Assembly: GCA_030263665.1 (NCBI GenBank) | Contig: SZPK01000015.1 | Span: 1-64,000, forward strand | Source of the DNA: Villigracilis sp024434165 | GTDB lineage: Bacteria; Chloroflexota; Anaerolineae; Anaerolineales; Villigracilaceae | Length of the DNA stretch: 64,000 nt | Direction: 5' to 3' | Part shown: piece by piece, positions 44,056 through 52,729 of the stretch | Numbering within the stretch: position 1 is the stretch's first letter | Layout: each line of letters begins with the position of its first letter | Program-made: the position numbers and the translations under genes | The notes under the pieces: generated by a model | Databases searched by the model: none | What the model was told of the DNA's origin: nothing | Seen by the model: the letters and a program-made list of their open reading frames with translations, nothing else

Positions 44056-45124
44056 AAACATCACCCTCGTAACGGGCGCCGGCGGGTTCATCGGCGGCTG
44101 GGTGGCGGAAACGCTTTACCTGCAAGGCGAGCCGGTGCGCGCCGGTGTTCGCAGTTGGTCCGGCGCGGCGCGCCCGGCGCGCTTCCGCATGGAGATCGTG
44201 CCGTGCAACATCATGGATCCCGCCGAACTCGACGCCGCCATGCAGGGCGTGACGCGCGTCATCCACTGCGCCAAAGGCGCGGATGAATCCATCGCCCAAA
44301 GCACGCGCAACGTGCTGGAGGCGGCGCGGAAGCACGGGGTGGAGCGCTTCGTGCACGTCTCCACCACCGAAGTGTTCGGCGAACAGTCCGGCAGCATTGA
44401 CGAATCCTTTCCCTGCCAGAGCATGCACGACTCCTACGCCGATAACAAAATCCTCGCCGAGGAAGTCTGCTGGGAATATCACGAGAAGGGTTTGCCGCTG
44501 GTCATCCTGCGCCCGCCCATCGTGTACGGTCCGTTCAGCAAAACCTTCACGGTCAATCTGGCATACAAACTGCTGGCAGGCAACTGGGGCATTTTCAAAG
44601 GCGCGGCAGACGGCATCTGCAATCTCATCTACGCCTCCGACCTCGTGGACGGAATTCTGCTCGCCGCAAAAAACGACAACGCCGCCGGGCAGGTCTTCAT
44701 CCTCAACGGACCCGAACGCCCGACCTGGAACGAATACTTCGAACGTTTCAACGACGCGCTCGGCCTGCCGCCGCTCAAGGTGTACGAATCGCAGGGCATC
44801 GGCTTCAAGACCAAACTGATGGAACCGCTGCGCGATTCGATCAAGTTTGCGCGCAGCCGCTTCGAGCGGCTGATCAAACTGGTCGCCGCCAAACAAAGAC
44901 AGGCGCGGCGCGCCATGAAATTCGTGGAAACGCGCATGAAGACCATGCCGCGCGTCCACGACCTCAAACTGTACGGACGCAAGGCGGTGTACGTCTCCTC
45001 AAAAGCCCATCACCTGCTCCAATTCCAGCCCGGCGTGAGCCTGGATGACGGCTTGCGCATGAGCGTGCAATGGCTGGAGCAGATCGGCATGAGAAATTTT
45101 CAATACACAAAGGGCGCGCGCTAA
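44045..45124 (+). CDS. NAD-dependent epimerase/dehydratase
   Basis: The 359-residue protein is an extended short-chain dehydrogenase with TLVTGAGGFIGGWV, the STTEVFG segment and YADNK for catalysis. It resembles sugar-nucleotide epimerases or reductases; the actual reaction is unclear. The ATG at 44045 overlaps the oxidoreductase end, and the stop overlaps the next glycosyltransferase start (TAATG). Confidence 0.86.
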   Translation: MSSKNITLVTGAGGFIGGWVAETLYLQGEPVRAGVRSWSGAARPARFRMEIVPCNIMDPAELDAAMQGVTRVIHCAKGADESIAQSTRNVLEAARKHGVERFVHVSTTEVFGEQSGSIDESFPCQSMHDSYADNKILAEEVCWEYHEKGLPLVILRPPIVYGPFSKTFTVNLAYKLLAGNWGIFKGAADGICNLIYASDLVDGILLAAKNDNAAGQVFILNGPERPTWNEYFERFNDALGLPPLKVYESQGIGFKTKLMEPLRDSIKFARSRFERLIKLVAAKQRQARRAMKFVETRMKTMPRVHDLKLYGRKAVYVSSKAHHLLQFQPGVSLDDGLRMSVQWLEQIGMRNFQYTKGAR

Positions 45125-46068
45125 TGTCCCCCGACCCCGTCCTCAGCGTTGTGATCGCCACCTGGAATCGAAAGCGGGATGTGCTGGAAACCATCCGCTC
45201 GGTGTACGAGCAGGGCTACCCCGACTTCGAGATCATCGTGGTGGATAACGCTTCGATGGATGGAACCCCCGAGGAAATCCACGCCTCCTTCCCGGACGTG
45301 AAGCTGGTCTGCCTCTCAGAGAATCACGGCGCCTCAGGCGGACGCAACGTCGGCTTGCGGCAGGCGCGCGGCAGGTACATCCTCTGCCTCGATAGCGATG
45401 CCAGCCCCGAGCGCGGCACGCTGAACGCCATCGTCCGCGCTTTCGAGCAGGATGAGACCATCGGCGTGGTGAACTCGAAGGTCGTCAACGCCTACACACG
45501 CGATTTCGACCCCGCCGCCGGTTGGGCGTACAGCGAAAAGCAAAAGACGAAAGGCGACCAGGAGTTCTTCACCCACAACTTCTCCGAAACGGGCTGCGCC
45601 TTCCGCAGGGATGCGCTCCTCAAGGCGGGTCTCTTCTGGGAGCGTTTGTTCTTCGGGCGCGAGGGCGAGGAACTGGCGTTGCGGATGCTGGATGCAGGCT
45701 ATCGGATTCTATACTGCCCTTCGGCGGTGGTCCTGCATCGCGTCTCGCCCCAAAAGCGGATCGCCAGCACGGAGCGCAAATACCACGATTTCCGCAACAC
45801 CCTGCGCATTTACATCGTCCGCTACCCGTGGTGGCTGCTGGTCTGGATGCTGCCGCTGAAGGTCGCCGCCGAACTGGCGAAGGGACTGCGGCGCGGGCGC
45901 ACGGGCTGGGTTTTCAAGGCGGTCTGGCACATCGTCCGCGAACTGCCCGAGTTGTTGAGGGAGCGCAAGCCCATCCACAACCGCACCGCGCTCGATTACC
46001 TGCATTTTCAGCGCGAGCATGGGTCGTTGAGCTGGAACCTCTCTTCGTGGCTGAAATACAAGACGTAG
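45124..46068 (+). CDS. GT2-family glycosyltransferase
   Basis: The 314-residue protein has the GT-A fold: LSVVIATWNRKRDVLETIRS, IVVDNASMDGTPEEI and LCLDSDASPERGT for the metal-binding site. Near the C terminus a hydrophobic stretch (YPWWLLVWMLPLKVAAEL) may attach to the membrane. A 7-bp hairpin, GCGCAAG/CTTGCGC (46068-46088), lies at its end and has no T-run. Confidence 0.9.
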   Translation: MSPDPVLSVVIATWNRKRDVLETIRSVYEQGYPDFEIIVVDNASMDGTPEEIHASFPDVKLVCLSENHGASGGRNVGLRQARGRYILCLDSDASPERGTLNAIVRAFEQDETIGVVNSKVVNAYTRDFDPAAGWAYSEKQKTKGDQEFFTHNFSETGCAFRRDALLKAGLFWERLFFGREGEELALRMLDAGYRILYCPSAVVLHRVSPQKRIASTERKYHDFRNTLRIYIVRYPWWLLVWMLPLKVAAELAKGLRRGRTGWVFKAVWHIVRELPELLRERKPIHNRTALDYLHFQREHGSLSWNLSSWLKYKT

Positions 46069-46165
46069 CGCAAGTCCATCCCTTGCGCCGACGGAAGCAA
46101 TTTATGAAAGCAATTATTTTTGCCGATTCGATGCGCAGACACCGAACATCAAACTGGAGGAACAC

Positions 46166-47488
46166 ATGAATACAAGCATCAGCATATTTGGTCTGGGGTA
46201 CATCGGCACGGTTTCCGCCGCCTGCTTTGCCAGGCAGGGACACCGCGTGGTGGGTGTGGATGTCAACCCGCAGAAGGTCGAAATCATCAACAGCGGTCAC
46301 AGCACCGTGGTCGAAGAGGATATTGACGAAATGGTCGGCGAGATGGTGAAAATCGGACGCCTGCGAGCCACCACCGATGTGGACGACGCCATCATGAACT
46401 CGGATGTGTCCATGATCTGCGTGGGCACGCCCAGCAACCACAACGGAAGCCTCGATCTGACCTACGTCCGGCGGGTGGTGACAGAGATCGGCGCGGCGCT
46501 GGCGAAGAAGGACGCCTTTCACATCGTCATCCTGCGCAGTACGGTCCTGCCCGGCACCACCGAGACGGTTGTGATTCCCGAATTGGAACGCACCTCCGGC
46601 AAGACCGCCGGCAGGGATTTCGGCATCTGTTTCAATCCTGAATTCCTGCGCGAGGGAACCTCCGTCCGCGACTTTTTTCAGCCGCCTTTTACGGTGATCG
46701 GAGCCTACGACCCTCAAACCGTCGAAGCGGCTTCCGGTTTGTACCAGCCGTTGAACGCGCCGTTGTTCACCGTCCCCATCAAGAGCGCGGAGATGATCAA
46801 ATATGCGAACAACGCCTTCCATGCCCTGAAAGTGACCTTCGCAAACGAGATCGGGAACATCTGCAAGGCGCAGGGCATTGACAGCCGCGAGGTGATGGAT
46901 ATCTTCTGCATGGATACCAAATTGAACCTCTCCTCCTACTACCTCAAGCCCGGCTTTGCCTTCGGCGGCTCCTGCCTGCCAAAGGATTTGCGCGCGCTTC
47001 TCTATCACGGTCACCGCCTGGATTTGAATTTGCCGGTGCTGGAAGCCATCCTGCCGAGCAACGACGGGCAGATCAGGCGCGGGTTCGAGTTGATCCAGAA
47101 GACCGGGCGGAACAAAGTGGGCATCCTCGGTTTCAGTTTCAAAGCCGGCACCGACGACCTGCGCGAGAGTCCGCTGGTGATACTGATTGAAACGCTGATC
47201 GGCAAGGGCTACGATGTCATGATCTACGACCGGAATGTTTCGCTCGCCCGCCTGCACGGGTCGAACCGGGATTACATCGAACGGGTGATTCCGCATGTCG
47301 CCGCCCTGATGTGCGATTCGGTCGAGGAAGTGGTGGCGAACAGCGAGGTCATCGTCATCGGCAACGGCTCGCCCGAATTTCAAACCGCCATCCAAAAGAC
47401 GCGCCCCGACCAGATCGTGGTTGACCTGGTCTGCATCTCCCAAAATGGAATGGAACTCGCCGCCCAATACGACGGCATCTGCTGGTAA
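46166..47488 (+). CDS. algD: GDP-mannose 6-dehydrogenase (AlgD-like)
   Basis: The 440-residue protein is a nucleotide-sugar 6-dehydrogenase with the AlgD pattern throughout: ISIFGLGYIGTVSAACFARQ at the start, VSMICVGTPSNHNGSLDL, RSTVLPGTTETVVIPELE and KPGFAFGGSCLPKDLRAL with catalytic Cys270 (AlgD Cys268). The end IERVIPHVAALM and the final GICW also match AlgD. The product would be GDP-mannuronate. UDP-glucose dehydrogenase is the nearest alternative but fits less well. AACTGGAGGA precedes the start. No alginate polymerase genes (alg8/alg44) are in view. Confidence 0.88.
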   Translation: MNTSISIFGLGYIGTVSAACFARQGHRVVGVDVNPQKVEIINSGHSTVVEEDIDEMVGEMVKIGRLRATTDVDDAIMNSDVSMICVGTPSNHNGSLDLTYVRRVVTEIGAALAKKDAFHIVILRSTVLPGTTETVVIPELERTSGKTAGRDFGICFNPEFLREGTSVRDFFQPPFTVIGAYDPQTVEAASGLYQPLNAPLFTVPIKSAEMIKYANNAFHALKVTFANEIGNICKAQGIDSREVMDIFCMDTKLNLSSYYLKPGFAFGGSCLPKDLRALLYHGHRLDLNLPVLEAILPSNDGQIRRGFELIQKTGRNKVGILGFSFKAGTDDLRESPLVILIETLIGKGYDVMIYDRNVSLARLHGSNRDYIERVIPHVAALMCDSVEEVVANSEVIVIGNGSPEFQTAIQKTRPDQIVVDLVCISQNGMELAAQYDGICW

Positions 47489-47500
47489 CAGGAATCACGC

Positions 47501-48721
47501 ATGAACAATAATCACTCGCAAATCGCGAAAACCCCCGCACGCCACTGCATGGTCGTCCACGCCTACTATCCCCTTGGGGAGACGCGCGTGGAGCGCGAAG
47601 CCCTGGCGCTGGTAAAGCACGGTATCGAAGTGGACGTGATCTGTCTCAAGAAGCCAAGCGACCCGGAATCCGAGCGCATTAATGGCGTACAAGTCCACCG
47701 GCTGCCCGTCCAGCGGCAGAGGGGGCAGGGTTTGTTCGCCCAACTCTTCGAATACCTGGCGTTCTTCATCCGCGCCTTCCTCCGCCTTACGCGCCTGCAC
47801 TTCAAGAACCGCTATCATATCGTCCAGGTTCATAACCTGCCGGATTTTCTGGTCTTTGTCGCGTTGATTCCCAAACTGATGGGCGCCAAGGTGATTCTCG
47901 ACATCCACGACCTGATGCCGGAGTTTTACGCCGAGCGCTACCAGCGCCCAATGAACAACTTCCTCGTCCGGCTCATCCGCTTGCAGGAATGGCTTTCCTG
48001 CCGGTTTGCCAGCCACATCATTACCGTCACGGAGTTGTGGCGGCAGGCGTTGATTCAACGCGGTCAGCCCGCCGAAAAGATCTCGGTGGTGATGAACGTG
48101 GCGGATGACAATATTTTCCGCCGGGGCGCGGGCGCGCGTACGGCGAAGCAAAACCGGTTCCTGATGATCTATCACGGCGTGATCGGTCAGCGGCACGGCT
48201 TGGACCTCGTCCTGCGGGCGATGCACAAAATAAAAGGCGAGGCGCCGGATGTTCGTTTTCTGCTGCACGGCTGGGGCGAATACTCGAACGACCTGCTGAA
48301 CCTGGCGGAAGAACTGGGCATCTCGAATCTCGTCCAATTCAGCACGACAGGTTTGTCAACAAGCGAACTGCCCACACTGCTTACCTCCGCCGACCTTGCC
48401 GTGGTGCCTTACCGCAACGGCGTATTTACCGGGGGAATCCTCCCCACCAAACTGATGGAATATGCCGCGCTGGGCGTCCCTGCCATCGCCGCGCGGACGC
48501 CCGCCATTGCGGCTTATTTCGACGACGAAACCGTCCAGTTCTTCGCGCCCGATAACGTGGACGACCTTGCCGGCTGCATTCTGTCCCTTTACCGGGACCG
48601 CGCCAGGCTTTCCGCCCTGGCGCGCAACATCGTCAAGTTCAACGAAAAGTACAACTGGCAGCGCGTCAGTGAAGATTATGTAAACCTGGTGAACCGTCTG
48701 GGAACGAACGGTCGAAGATAA
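47501..48721 (+). CDS. GT4-family glycosyltransferase
   Basis: The 406-residue protein is a GT-B transferase with CMVVHAYYPLGETRVEREAL at the start, DIHDLMPEFYAERY, FLMIYHGVIGQRHGLDLVL and the GT4 donor-site stretch GGILPTKLMEYAALGVPAIA. It probably adds a sugar to the repeat unit. It starts 12 bases after the algD stop and ends 15 bases before a FemAB-like gene. Confidence 0.9.
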   Translation: MNNNHSQIAKTPARHCMVVHAYYPLGETRVEREALALVKHGIEVDVICLKKPSDPESERINGVQVHRLPVQRQRGQGLFAQLFEYLAFFIRAFLRLTRLHFKNRYHIVQVHNLPDFLVFVALIPKLMGAKVILDIHDLMPEFYAERYQRPMNNFLVRLIRLQEWLSCRFASHIITVTELWRQALIQRGQPAEKISVVMNVADDNIFRRGAGARTAKQNRFLMIYHGVIGQRHGLDLVLRAMHKIKGEAPDVRFLLHGWGEYSNDLLNLAEELGISNLVQFSTTGLSTSELPTLLTSADLAVVPYRNGVFTGGILPTKLMEYAALGVPAIAARTPAIAAYFDDETVQFFAPDNVDDLAGCILSLYRDRARLSALARNIVKFNEKYNWQRVSEDYVNLVNRLGTNGRR

Positions 48722-48736
48722 GCGAGAGAGAAAAAC

Positions 48737-49756
48737 ATGACTGTGGACATACTGAACTCCATCCCTCACGAGCAATGGCGGGATTTTGTGAAATCCCACC
48801 CGCAGGGCAACATCTTTCACACGCCTGAGATGTTCGAGGTTTGGAGGGAAACCAGGGGTTTCTCACCGCAATTCTGGGCGGCAGCAGACGAGGAAGGCAT
48901 CGCCGCCCTGTGGATACCCGTGCATATTTCGCTGTCCGATGGGCTGTTGAAACGCCTGACCACCCGCACGGTCGTTTTCGGCGGCGCGCTCTGCCGCGAG
49001 GGACAGGCTGGCTCGCAGGCATTAGCCGAACTGCTGAAGCACTACAAACGCAGCGCAGGAGCGACATCCTTGTTTACCGAAGTGCGAAACGTGTCCGAAC
49101 CGAATGGGCTGCTCCCCGTCCTGACGGGGGCAGGCTTCAGGTACGAAGAACACTTGAATTACCTGATCAACCTCCAGGGTCCGGTTGAGGCGGTTTTTAA
49201 TCGAATCGGTTCGCGCACCCGCCAGCACATCCGCAAAGGCATCAAGCGAAACAAGGTCCGAATCGAGGAAATCCACGAACGGGACAAAGTGACGGACTGT
49301 TACCGCCTTCTGGAGAAAACGTACGGAAGGGCAAACGTCCCGCTGCCGGATGTTTCATTGTTCCATTCGGCGTTCGACCGGCTCGCCCCCGCGAACATGG
49401 TGCGCTTTGCGCTGGCGTATGTGGAGGATGAACCCGCCGCCGTTTCGGTGGAACTGCTTTACAAAGATACGGTCTACGGCTGGTACGGCGGTGTGGACAG
49501 GCGCTTCATGTCCAGCGTGCCGAACGAACTTTTGATGTGGAACGTGCTGGAATGGGGCTGCAAGAACGGATACCGGGTTTACGACTTCGGCGGGGCGGGC
49601 AAGCCGGACGAGAAATACGGAGTCCGCGATTTCAAAGCCAAGTTCGGCGGCGAACTGGTCGGTTTTGGAAGAAACGTTTGGGTCGCAAAGCCGGCGCTTT
49701 TTGCCGTGAGCAAATTCGGTTATTCCGTTTTGCGCAGCATACTTTATAAATCGTAG
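48737..49756 (+). CDS. FemAB-like GNAT acyltransferase (second of two)
   Basis: The 339-residue protein has the same two-part FemAB-like layout as the gene at 35406. The first part includes NIFHTPEMFEVWRETRG and the second SRTRQHIRKGIKRNKVRIEE, then VYGWYGGVDRRFMSSVPNEL. The similarity is clear though the two sequences differ widely. An acyl or aminoacyl transfer is expected; the substrate is unknown. GAGAGAG precedes the start. Confidence 0.82.
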   Translation: MTVDILNSIPHEQWRDFVKSHPQGNIFHTPEMFEVWRETRGFSPQFWAAADEEGIAALWIPVHISLSDGLLKRLTTRTVVFGGALCREGQAGSQALAELLKHYKRSAGATSLFTEVRNVSEPNGLLPVLTGAGFRYEEHLNYLINLQGPVEAVFNRIGSRTRQHIRKGIKRNKVRIEEIHERDKVTDCYRLLEKTYGRANVPLPDVSLFHSAFDRLAPANMVRFALAYVEDEPAAVSVELLYKDTVYGWYGGVDRRFMSSVPNELLMWNVLEWGCKNGYRVYDFGGAGKPDEKYGVRDFKAKFGGELVGFGRNVWVAKPALFAVSKFGYSVLRSILYKS

Positions 49757-49766
49757 GAGAAAATCC

Positions 49767-50555
49767 ATGAGAAAAGACGCCATAACCATAGAGGAATCCC
49801 GGGTTGCCGACGAGCAGGCTTCGCTTGCCTTCCCTCCGTTCAAGGAGCGCCACCGCGTTTTCCCCGCCATCTTCGAGAACCGGAATCATAAAAAGATTCT
49901 CGATCTGGCGGCGGGGGTCGGCTATGTCACCCAGCGCGTGCTGGAACAGTACCCGGCAAAGATCATCAGCCACGACCTCAGCCCATCGTGCCTGAAGCAT
50001 CTCAGCAAACTGGGCGCGCCAACGCTCGACTTCGACATTGACAGCCCGGATACCGGCTTCCCTTTCGCATCGTCCTCCTTCGACGCAGTCATCTCGCTGG
50101 TGACGATCGAACACGTATTGTTCGTGGATGAATTTTTGTCCGAAATTAACCGTATCCTGTGCGAAGGCGGCTATCTCTATATTTCCACGCCGAACTACGC
50201 CGCGCCGGAATATCTCATCGAACCGGTGATTCACGGGCGCGCCTATCACCATCCCAGTTCGCCGGCTTCGCGCTATGAATTCTATGCTCACGTGCGCTAT
50301 TTCACGTTCAAGACCCTGGGCGTCATGCTCGAAGCGCATGGTTTCGCGCTCGAAGCCGTATACCTCGCCCTGCCGGAAGGCTCGGAGCGCTATCAAAAGT
50401 TGCACCAGGAATCGAAATGGAAAGCCTTTGCATTCCGAAATCTGATGCGGCTCAAAGCCCAACTCCTTCCGCTGCACCGCGCGCCGGAGCCCATCCTGTG
50501 TCTCCAGAAAACCTCCGTCATGCGCCCGCCTCGATTCAAAAAGGTCCTGCTCTAA
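49767..50555 (+). CDS. Class I SAM-dependent methyltransferase
   Basis: The 262-residue protein has motif I ILDLAAGVGYV, then SHDLSPSCLKHL, SFDAVISLVTIEHVLFVDEF and the post-core GGYLYISTPNY. It resembles ubiE/Methyltransf_11 enzymes found in polysaccharide loci. It would methylate a sugar or a polyprenyl-linked intermediate. TAGGAG precedes the start; the next gene begins 10 bases after the stop. Confidence 0.87.
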   Translation: MRKDAITIEESRVADEQASLAFPPFKERHRVFPAIFENRNHKKILDLAAGVGYVTQRVLEQYPAKIISHDLSPSCLKHLSKLGAPTLDFDIDSPDTGFPFASSSFDAVISLVTIEHVLFVDEFLSEINRILCEGGYLYISTPNYAAPEYLIEPVIHGRAYHHPSSPASRYEFYAHVRYFTFKTLGVMLEAHGFALEAVYLALPEGSERYQKLHQESKWKAFAFRNLMRLKAQLLPLHRAPEPILCLQKTSVMRPPRFKKVLL

Positions 50556-50565
50556 AGGAGCCCCT

Positions 50566-51477
50566 GTGGATAATTCCCTGCCGCCCGTTGACGTACCCAA
50601 CGCCTTCGATATTTACGAGGATGTGGATTACCGGCTCTATTGGCAAAGCCTTTCGCGCCGAAAACTGGACGAACTCGAACGCGCCATCCTGCGCGAATTA
50701 CTGCCGCCGCGCGGCAGCGCCGTCATTGACCTGGGCTGCGGGTATGGGCGGCTCTTCCCCTGCTACGCAGACCGCTTCGAACACATCGTCCTGTTCGATG
50801 GCTCCGAATCGCTTTTGCGGCAGGCTCAATCGTCGCACCGCGAAAGAGCGCTCTATGTGCTGGGCGATATCAACCGCCTCCCCTTCCGCCCCGCCGCGTT
50901 CGATGCCGTCGTCATGGTGCGGGTCTTTCATCATCTGAACCGCCCCGACCAGGTGATGAAATCCATCGCCGGCATCCTGTGCAGAGACGGCGCATTGGTC
51001 TTCAACTACAGCAACAAACGCAACCTGCTGCAAATGTTGAAATACCGGCTGGGGCGGACAAAACACAACCCCTTCAGCCCTGAACCGCTGACCGTGGAGG
51101 CAAACTTCTTCCATCACCATCCCGCCTCGGTCTCTGGACTGCTGGCTGGTCTGGGGTTCCAAAAATTGATCCACCGTGGAGCGGGCGTCTTCGATAAATT
51201 GGCGCCCATCCTCGGTCCGTTGAGTCGTTTCTCTCCAGCCGGCATGAGCCTGGCTCCCTGGCTCGGCAGGACAGCCCTGGCGCCATGGATATTTTGCAAG
51301 GCGCAATTGCCGGACGCCCCGCCGCAAGCCGCCGCTGGGCATCCCGAAGAGCTGCTGGCTTGTCCGGTTTGCGGAGGCGCGGTGAAAAGGCGCGGTTCGG
51401 TACTGGCGTGCGCCGCCTGCCCGCAGGAGTATCCGGTGAGAGACGGCATTGTAGATATGAGAACGCAGAGGACCTGA
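50566..51477 (+). CDS. SAM methyltransferase with C-terminal zinc ribbon (first paralogue)
   Basis: The 303-residue protein has motif I VIDLGCGYGRLFPCY, then LFDGSESLLRQA, MVRVFHHLNRPDQVM and the core GALVFNYSNKRNLL. A short C-terminal Trm112-like zinc ribbon follows (CPVC, then CAAC) ending YPVRDGIVDM. The paralogue at 52726 has the same layout. The start is GTG with AAAGGAG upstream. A radical SAM gene starts four bases after the stop. Confidence 0.86.
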   Translation: MDNSLPPVDVPNAFDIYEDVDYRLYWQSLSRRKLDELERAILRELLPPRGSAVIDLGCGYGRLFPCYADRFEHIVLFDGSESLLRQAQSSHRERALYVLGDINRLPFRPAAFDAVVMVRVFHHLNRPDQVMKSIAGILCRDGALVFNYSNKRNLLQMLKYRLGRTKHNPFSPEPLTVEANFFHHHPASVSGLLAGLGFQKLIHRGAGVFDKLAPILGPLSRFSPAGMSLAPWLGRTALAPWIFCKAQLPDAPPQAAAGHPEELLACPVCGGAVKRRGSVLACAACPQEYPVRDGIVDMRTQRT

Positions 51478-51481
51478 TGAC

Positions 51482-52729
51482 ATGACCAACCATTCGCAAG
51501 GACCCAGGAAAGTATATGTTGAAACCGTACTGGGGGTGTGCAACCGAAGGTCTCTCGATGCCGAAAGGATCGCCGCCTTCTTTCGCATGAACCATCACGA
51601 GGTGGTCTCGAACCCAGCCAGCGCAGATTTCCTCATCCTGGTCACATGCGCCGTCTCGGTGGACCGGGAAAATAACTCGTTGAGGAGAATCCATGCCCTG
51701 AAGAAATTCGACGGGGAGTTGATCGTATACGGGTGTCTCCCGGCGATCAATGGGCAGGCGGTGGCGTCCATCCACACCGGCAGAACCCTCGCAACCTCCC
51801 GGTTGAACGATTTCGACAGCCTGTTTTCAGACGAGAAGTTCAAATTCACCGAGATCGGCGATGCCAATCGCTACTTTCCCTCCTATGAGGGGCTTTTCGG
51901 GTTCAAATTCTGGAAGATTCTCGCTTCGAAGATTCGGTCTCTCCGGCGGGCATCCGTCGGCTATATCCTGAAAAAGGAGATTCCGACAGCCATCCGCAAG
52001 ACCCTGGAAAGGAACAAGCCGCAGCAGTTCACCCCCTACCCCATCCGGGTATCGTGGGGATGCAACCAGAACTGCTCCTATTGCGGCATTCGGACAGCCG
52101 TTGGACGGTTTCACAGCAAGCCGCTGGAAGTTTGCGTGGATGAATTCAAAGCAGGGTTGGAAAAGGGATATCGTGATTTTGAAATTATTGCAGATGATGT
52201 GGGCGCATACGGGGTGGATATCGGCTTGAAGTTCCCCGACTTGCTGAACGCTTTGTGCGACCTGCCGGGGCGGTTTCGGGTCCATATTTGGAATCTTTCC
52301 CCGGTCTGGCTGATCAAGTATCAGGAGGATTTCCTGAACGTCCTTCAGAAGGGAAAAATCGAAGAAATCCATTACCCCATCCAGTCGGGCAGCAGCCGCA
52401 TCCTTCACGCCATGCACCGCTACAGCGACGTTCCCAAACTGAAAGAGTCAATCCACGCCTTGAAGGATCACCGGATGAAGAACCTGCTGCTCACGACGGA
52501 TATCATCGTCGGGTATCCCGGTGAGACCGAAGAGGACGTGGACGAAACGATAAACTTCCTCGGTCACAGCGGCTTCGACCGGGTTCACATCTTTTTGTAC
52601 AACGACATTCCAAGCGCGGAGGCTGCCAAATTCCCCGGCAAGGTTTCGCAGGAAGCCGCGCTGAAACGAATTGACCGGATGCAAAAAGAACTCGACGAAC
52701 TGCATGTGGATTATTCCGTGATCGTATGA
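51482..52729 (+). CDS. MiaB-like methylthiotransferase without TRAM domain
   Basis: The 415-residue protein has both halves of the methylthiotransferase core. The N-terminal domain has Cys20 (VLGVCNRRSLDAER), Cys56 (LVTCAV) and Cys85 (VYGCLPAI), which match the auxiliary [4Fe-4S] ligands of MiaB and RimO. The radical SAM motif is CNQNCSYC (Cys194, 198, 201), followed by PIQSGSSRILHAMHR and IVGYPGETEEDVDE. The gap between the two cysteine sets is longer than in MiaB by about 35 residues, and the protein ends at DYSVIV without the TRAM RNA-binding domain. A housekeeping MiaB is at 10307. Lying between two paralogous methyltransferase genes in a polysaccharide locus, it may act on a sugar or lipid rather than tRNA; that is inference. 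Confidence 0.85.
   Translation: MTNHSQGPRKVYVETVLGVCNRRSLDAERIAAFFRMNHHEVVSNPASADFLILVTCAVSVDRENNSLRRIHALKKFDGELIVYGCLPAINGQAVASIHTGRTLATSRLNDFDSLFSDEKFKFTEIGDANRYFPSYEGLFGFKFWKILASKIRSLRRASVGYILKKEIPTAIRKTLERNKPQQFTPYPIRVSWGCNQNCSYCGIRTAVGRFHSKPLEVCVDEFKAGLEKGYRDFEIIADDVGAYGVDIGLKFPDLLNALCDLPGRFRVHIWNLSPVWLIKYQEDFLNVLQKGKIEEIHYPIQSGSSRILHAMHRYSDVPKLKESIHALKDHRMKNLLLTTDIIVGYPGETEEDVDETINFLGHSGFDRVHIFLYNDIPSAEAAKFPGKVSQEAALKRIDRMQKELDELHVDYSVIV

Noticed and set aside
46068..46088. A 7-bp hairpin between the GT2 gene and algD
   Set aside because: No T-run follows and the genes are closely spaced, so a terminator is not supported.
45914..47467. A 517-codon open frame on the minus strand
   Set aside because: It is the antisense of algD and part of the glycosyltransferase gene before it. 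No domain or ribosome site supports it.
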